NCBI GenBank assembly: GCA_937876275.1
Contig: CALFIA010000372.1
Span: forward strand, 1-8,289
Length of the DNA stretch: 8,289 nucleotides
From: an uncultured Actinomycetes bacterium
GTDB taxonomy: Bacteria > Actinomycetota > Actinomycetes > S36-B12
Direction: 5' to 3'
In this document: positions 6,338-8,289 of the stretch, piece after piece
Position numbering within the stretch: position 1 is the first letter of the stretch
How the letters are laid out: every line of letters starts with the position of its first letter
The notes under the pieces: generated by a model
What the model was told of the DNA's origin: nothing
Database searches by the model: none
The model's input: only the letters and a program-made list of their open reading frames with translations
Position numbers and translations under genes: made by a program

Positions 6338-7104
6338 GGTTCCATCCCGATCACCGGGGGAGCCTCGTCGATCACGGCATCGTGATGATGGTGATGGTCG
6401 TGGGCGAAGGTATTCGGCACCGGCGGGGGACCGTCGTACTGCACGGAGTGATGCTCGCTTGGCGCCAGCACGATTGCGCGCGTCACGAGTGATTCGATCG
6501 CATCGATTTCATGCGTCACCACGATGATCGTGCGGCCCTTGGCCTTGAGTTCTCCGAGCAACCGTGCGAGGGCGGCAACGTTCGCCGCATCAAGACCAGC
6601 GGTCGGCTCGTCCATCATGATCACGTCGGCGTTGCTCGCGAGGGCTCGTGCGACGAGTACCCGTCGTTGCTGGCCGCCGGAGAGAGTGTCGAGGCGTGAA
6701 TGACGTCGATCCCACAGGTCAACATCGTGAAGTGCCTGGATTGCAGCGTTCTTCTCCGCACGGGAGAACGGCCGCCATCTGGTGCGTGGCGATATCGCTC
6801 CGGAGAGAACGGTCTCCCACACCGAAACCGGGATGCTGCTCGCACCGGGGAGTCGCTGCGGCACCAAGGCAATGCGCTGCCATTGCTTGAAACGGCGCAA
6901 GGGCGTTCCGAACAAGGTGATCCGACCGTGGTCGAGTGGCTGCAATCCCAGGATTGCCCGAATCAAGGTGGACTTGCCGCTGCCATTTGGGCCGAGCAGC
7001 GCGATGACGTCGCCTGCATGAATCTGGACGTTGACATCCTCGAGTACGTGGGCGCCGTCGAATTCAACGCAGAGCCGCTCGATTGAGATCACGGTGTCAG
7101 TCAT
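6334..7104 (-). CDS. znuC: Zinc ABC transporter, ATPase ZnuC with histidine-rich tail
   Basis: This is a 256-residue ABC ATPase with all motifs intact: Walker A GPNGSGKS (38-45), Q-loop Gln83, signature LSGGQ (141-145), Walker B VIMMDEP (161-167; Asp165, Glu166), D-loop at Gly170-Asp172 and switch His198. It powers zinc import at the cytoplasmic face of ZnuB. After the ATPase core there is an extra tail of about 40 residues containing a proline run and a histidine cluster (AHDHHHHHD, 234-242; six histidines), likely to bind zinc in the cytoplasm. The ATG overlaps the znuA stop as ATGA, with an AGGG about eight bases upstream as ribosome binding site. Assignment to zinc rests on the neighbouring zur and ZnuA and on the family. 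Confidence 0.95.
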   Translation of the reverse strand: MTDTVISIERLCVEFDGAHVLEDVNVQIHAGDVIALLGPNGSGKSTLIRAILGLQPLDHGRITLFGTPLRRFKQWQRIALVPQRLPGASSIPVSVWETVLSGAISPRTRWRPFSRAEKNAAIQALHDVDLWDRRHSRLDTLSGGQQRRVLVARALASNADVIMMDEPTAGLDAANVAALARLLGELKAKGRTIIVVTHEIDAIESLVTRAIVLAPSEHHSVQYDGPPPVPNTFAHDHHHHHDAVIDEAPPVIGMEP

Positions 7105-7985
7105 GAGCAGCCCTGGCCCTTCGTGAGAGTGCTCAGGTTCTCGCGCATGACTGAGGCGTAGTCACCGGTTGAGTCGGGCTGCAAGCCTTCGAGGGGATCC
7201 AGCTTCTGTGCAGATGCACCGGTCTCGTCGGCGATCGTCTGTGCAACCTTGGGGTCCACGAGGGTTTCGTAGTAGATCGTGGTGACGTTCTGCTTCGCGA
7301 CGACATCGGCTACCTCGCGAATTCGCGCCGGGCTCGGCTCGGCTTCGGGGGAGAGCCCGGAGATCCCGACCTGGGTCAGGCCGAAGGCCTTGGCGAGGTA
7401 TCCGAACGCGTCGTGGCTGACGACCATCGTTCGGGTGCGGCAGTTCGCCAGCGCTGTCGAGTAGTCGGTGGAGAGAGTCGTCATTGCCGAGGTGAGTGCC
7501 GACGAGTTTTTCGCGTACGCGGCGGCATTGTCGGGGGAGATCTCGGCGAGTCGCTCGGCGATGGCGGTGCCGATCGCTGACATGTTGGCCGGGTCGAGCC
7601 ACACGTGCGGGTCGGCGGCGCCATCGAGGGTCAGTCGCGAGAGTTCGGCGCTGACATCGATTGCGCGGTCAGGTGCCTGCTGGGCGATGGCCTCGTCGAC
7701 TGCCGGCTGGAAGCCCTTCACGTACAGAACGAGATCGGCATTGGCGATCTCGCCGACCTGCTGCGCACTGAGCTCGAGGTCATGGGGCTCGATGCCGGGC
7801 TGGGTGAGGTTGGTGACGCTGACCCCTGTGCCACCGATCTGCTGAGCGGCGTACTGGAGTGGATAGAAGGCTGCCACCACTCGGGGGCCGTCTGATGAAG
7901 AGCTCGGGGTGCCCATCGAGGCCGGTGCGCAGGCGGCAACCAGGGGAATGACAGCGGCCAGCATCCAGGCAGGCCAGTGTCGCAT
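7101..7985 (-). CDS. znuA: Zinc-binding lipoprotein ZnuA (ABC transporter substrate-binding protein)
   Basis: This 294-residue cluster A-I (ZnuA/TroA-type) metal-binding protein begins with a lipoprotein signal peptide: hydrophobic segment 7-18 and lipobox VAAC with Cys19 as the lipid-anchored residue. A low-complexity linker rich in Ser, Pro and Ala follows, so the protein is anchored outside the membrane. Expected metal ligands are His68 in EPHDLEL, His127 in DPHVWLDP, His191 in SHDAFGY and an acidic residue near Asp263 (LDPLEG). Three histidines plus one carboxylate suit zinc or manganese; operon control by Zur favours zinc. The histidine-rich loop seen before the second ligand in many ZnuA proteins is missing: only about ten non-histidine residues stand there. 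Cys182 and Cys293 could form a disulfide, as in some ZnuA proteins. No ribosome binding site precedes the ATG, in keeping with a leaderless transcript. Confidence 0.94.
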   Translation of the reverse strand: MRHWPAWMLAAVIPLVAACAPASMGTPSSSSDGPRVVAAFYPLQYAAQQIGGTGVSVTNLTQPGIEPHDLELSAQQVGEIANADLVLYVKGFQPAVDEAIAQQAPDRAIDVSAELSRLTLDGAADPHVWLDPANMSAIGTAIAERLAEISPDNAAAYAKNSSALTSAMTTLSTDYSTALANCRTRTMVVSHDAFGYLAKAFGLTQVGISGLSPEAEPSPARIREVADVVAKQNVTTIYYETLVDPKVAQTIADETGASAQKLDPLEGLQPDSTGDYASVMRENLSTLTKGQGCS

Positions 7986-7991
7986 GGCCCG

Positions 7992-8021
7992 AATCTAGGG
8001 CTTAATGAAAATGATTGTCAA
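7992..8021 (-). promoter_or_regulatory. Promoter of the znuACB-zur operon, probably leaderless
   Basis: On the minus strand a perfect -35 TTGACA lies at 8021-8016 and a -10-like TAGATT (four of six consensus bases) at 7997-7992, with 18 bases between them. Six bases separate the -10 from the A of the znuA ATG at 7985, placing the predicted transcription start on or beside the first base of the coding region. No Shine-Dalgarno sequence is present in the 42 bases before the gene. The -10 sits in the loop of a four-base inverted repeat (7987-7990 against 7998-8001), possibly by chance. Confidence 0.7.
8006..8020. promoter_or_regulatory. Zur operator (Zur box)
   Basis: TGAAAATGATTGTCA is a 7-1-7 inverted repeat with one mismatched pair. 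It closely resembles the AT-rich Zur boxes of mycobacteria and streptomycetes (type TGAAAATNATTTTCA). It covers five of the six bases of the -35 element and part of the spacer, so bound Zur would exclude RNA polymerase. The operator is 20 bases before the znuA start and serves an operon that includes zur itself. Confidence 0.88.
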
Positions 8022-8027
8022 GTGCGA

Positions 8028-8288
8028 TTAGAGGATACCGGCGAACTTGAAGAGGGCAAGCAGCACCACGACAACGACGACGAGCACACGAAGGAACTTC
8101 GACTGCCCGTTGATAACCGGCCACGAGAGTGCGAGGAGCCAGCCGAGGAAGAAGGCCACGATGAGCAGCAGGATTCCGCCGAGCCATGACAGGGAACGCG
8201 GCATGACGAGACCGAGGAAGAGGCACAGGGCGATGCCGACCACGAGTAGCCAGCGCGGAACGCGGGTCAGGCGCAGGAGTACGGGCAT
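8028..8288 (-). CDS. Small hydrophobic membrane protein of unknown function
   Basis: The frame gives 86 residues from the ATG at 8288 to a TAA at 8030-8028. Because the ATG is one base from the window edge, the true start may lie further right. About three hydrophobic helices are visible: near 13-29 (WLLVVGIALCLFLGLVM), 35-56 and 67-85, the last with an unbroken run of valines. A short basic N-terminus (RLTRVPRWL) and a polar loop (NGQSKFLR) separate or flank them. The general look (basic start, R-x-P-R-W, three helices, about 85-100 residues) reminds me of small actinobacterial membrane proteins such as DUF6703, but this is an uncertain recollection. It lies on the same strand as znuA and ends 42 bases before it, just before the Zur-controlled promoter, so it probably belongs to a different transcription unit. 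Confidence 0.7.
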   Translation of the reverse strand: MPVLLRLTRVPRWLLVVGIALCLFLGLVMPRSLSWLGGILLLIVAFFLGWLLALSWPVINGQSKFLRVLVVVVVVLLALFKFAGIL

Positions 8289-8289
8289 G

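Noticed and set aside
7987..8001. Inverted repeat GCCC-N7-GGGC as a terminator for the upstream small gene
   Set aside because: Only four base pairs, no T-run, and it encloses the probable -10 element; better seen as chance or as part of the promoter.
1..8289. Mobile element, CRISPR array, tRNA or toxin-antitoxin module
   Set aside because: No repeats of the required form, no transposase or integrase motifs, no cloverleaf, and coding sequence fills nearly the whole window.

Overview
The window is a piece of an actinobacterial chromosome with moderately high GC. It carries two conserved housekeeping blocks that converge near position 5120. Gene content and order (phoH, ybeY, a CorC-type CBS membrane protein, a cytidine-deaminase-like small protein, era, recO, uppS, then zur and a zinc ABC transporter) resemble the corresponding regions of Mycobacterium and Streptomyces. 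The era and recO proteins read as typical actinobacterial versions. Frequent GTG starts and an apparently leaderless promoter fit the same group. I cannot name the genus. No tRNA, rRNA, CRISPR, insertion sequence or phage gene is visible.

Plus strand, 1-5112: a tightly packed row of seven genes. phoH (its 5' part is off the left edge), ybeY and the corC-like gene are joined by ATGA stop/start overlaps. The corC-like gene overlaps a degenerate cytidine-deaminase-fold gene, which is joined to era by a GTGA overlap. After 47 bases come recO and, 16 bases later, uppS. The block covers RNA and ribosome maturation (PhoH, YbeY, Era), a divalent-cation-linked membrane protein, recombinational repair (RecO), and the cis-prenyl diphosphate synthase that supplies the lipid carrier for cell-wall synthesis.

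Minus strand, 7985-5510: a zinc uptake operon in the order znuA-znuC-znuB-zur. Every junction is a 4-base ATGA overlap. Zur retains all the residues expected for the three metal sites of the mycobacterial FurB/Zur protein. The only promoter-like sequence lies in the 42 bases before znuA. A near-perfect 15-base Zur-type palindrome there covers most of a TTGACA -35 element. The matching -10 places the start of transcription at or next to the A of the znuA ATG, so the mRNA is probably leaderless. Zinc-loaded Zur would then repress both the transporter and its own gene.

Right edge, 8288-8028 (minus strand): a small three-helix membrane protein of unknown function ends 7 bases before the znuA -35 element.

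I see no new multi-gene system. The points most worth a second look are the cytidine-deaminase-like protein with no possible zinc site, the compact and probably leaderless Zur-controlled promoter, and the histidine cluster on the ATPase ZnuC combined with the absence of the usual histidine-rich loop in the binding protein ZnuA.
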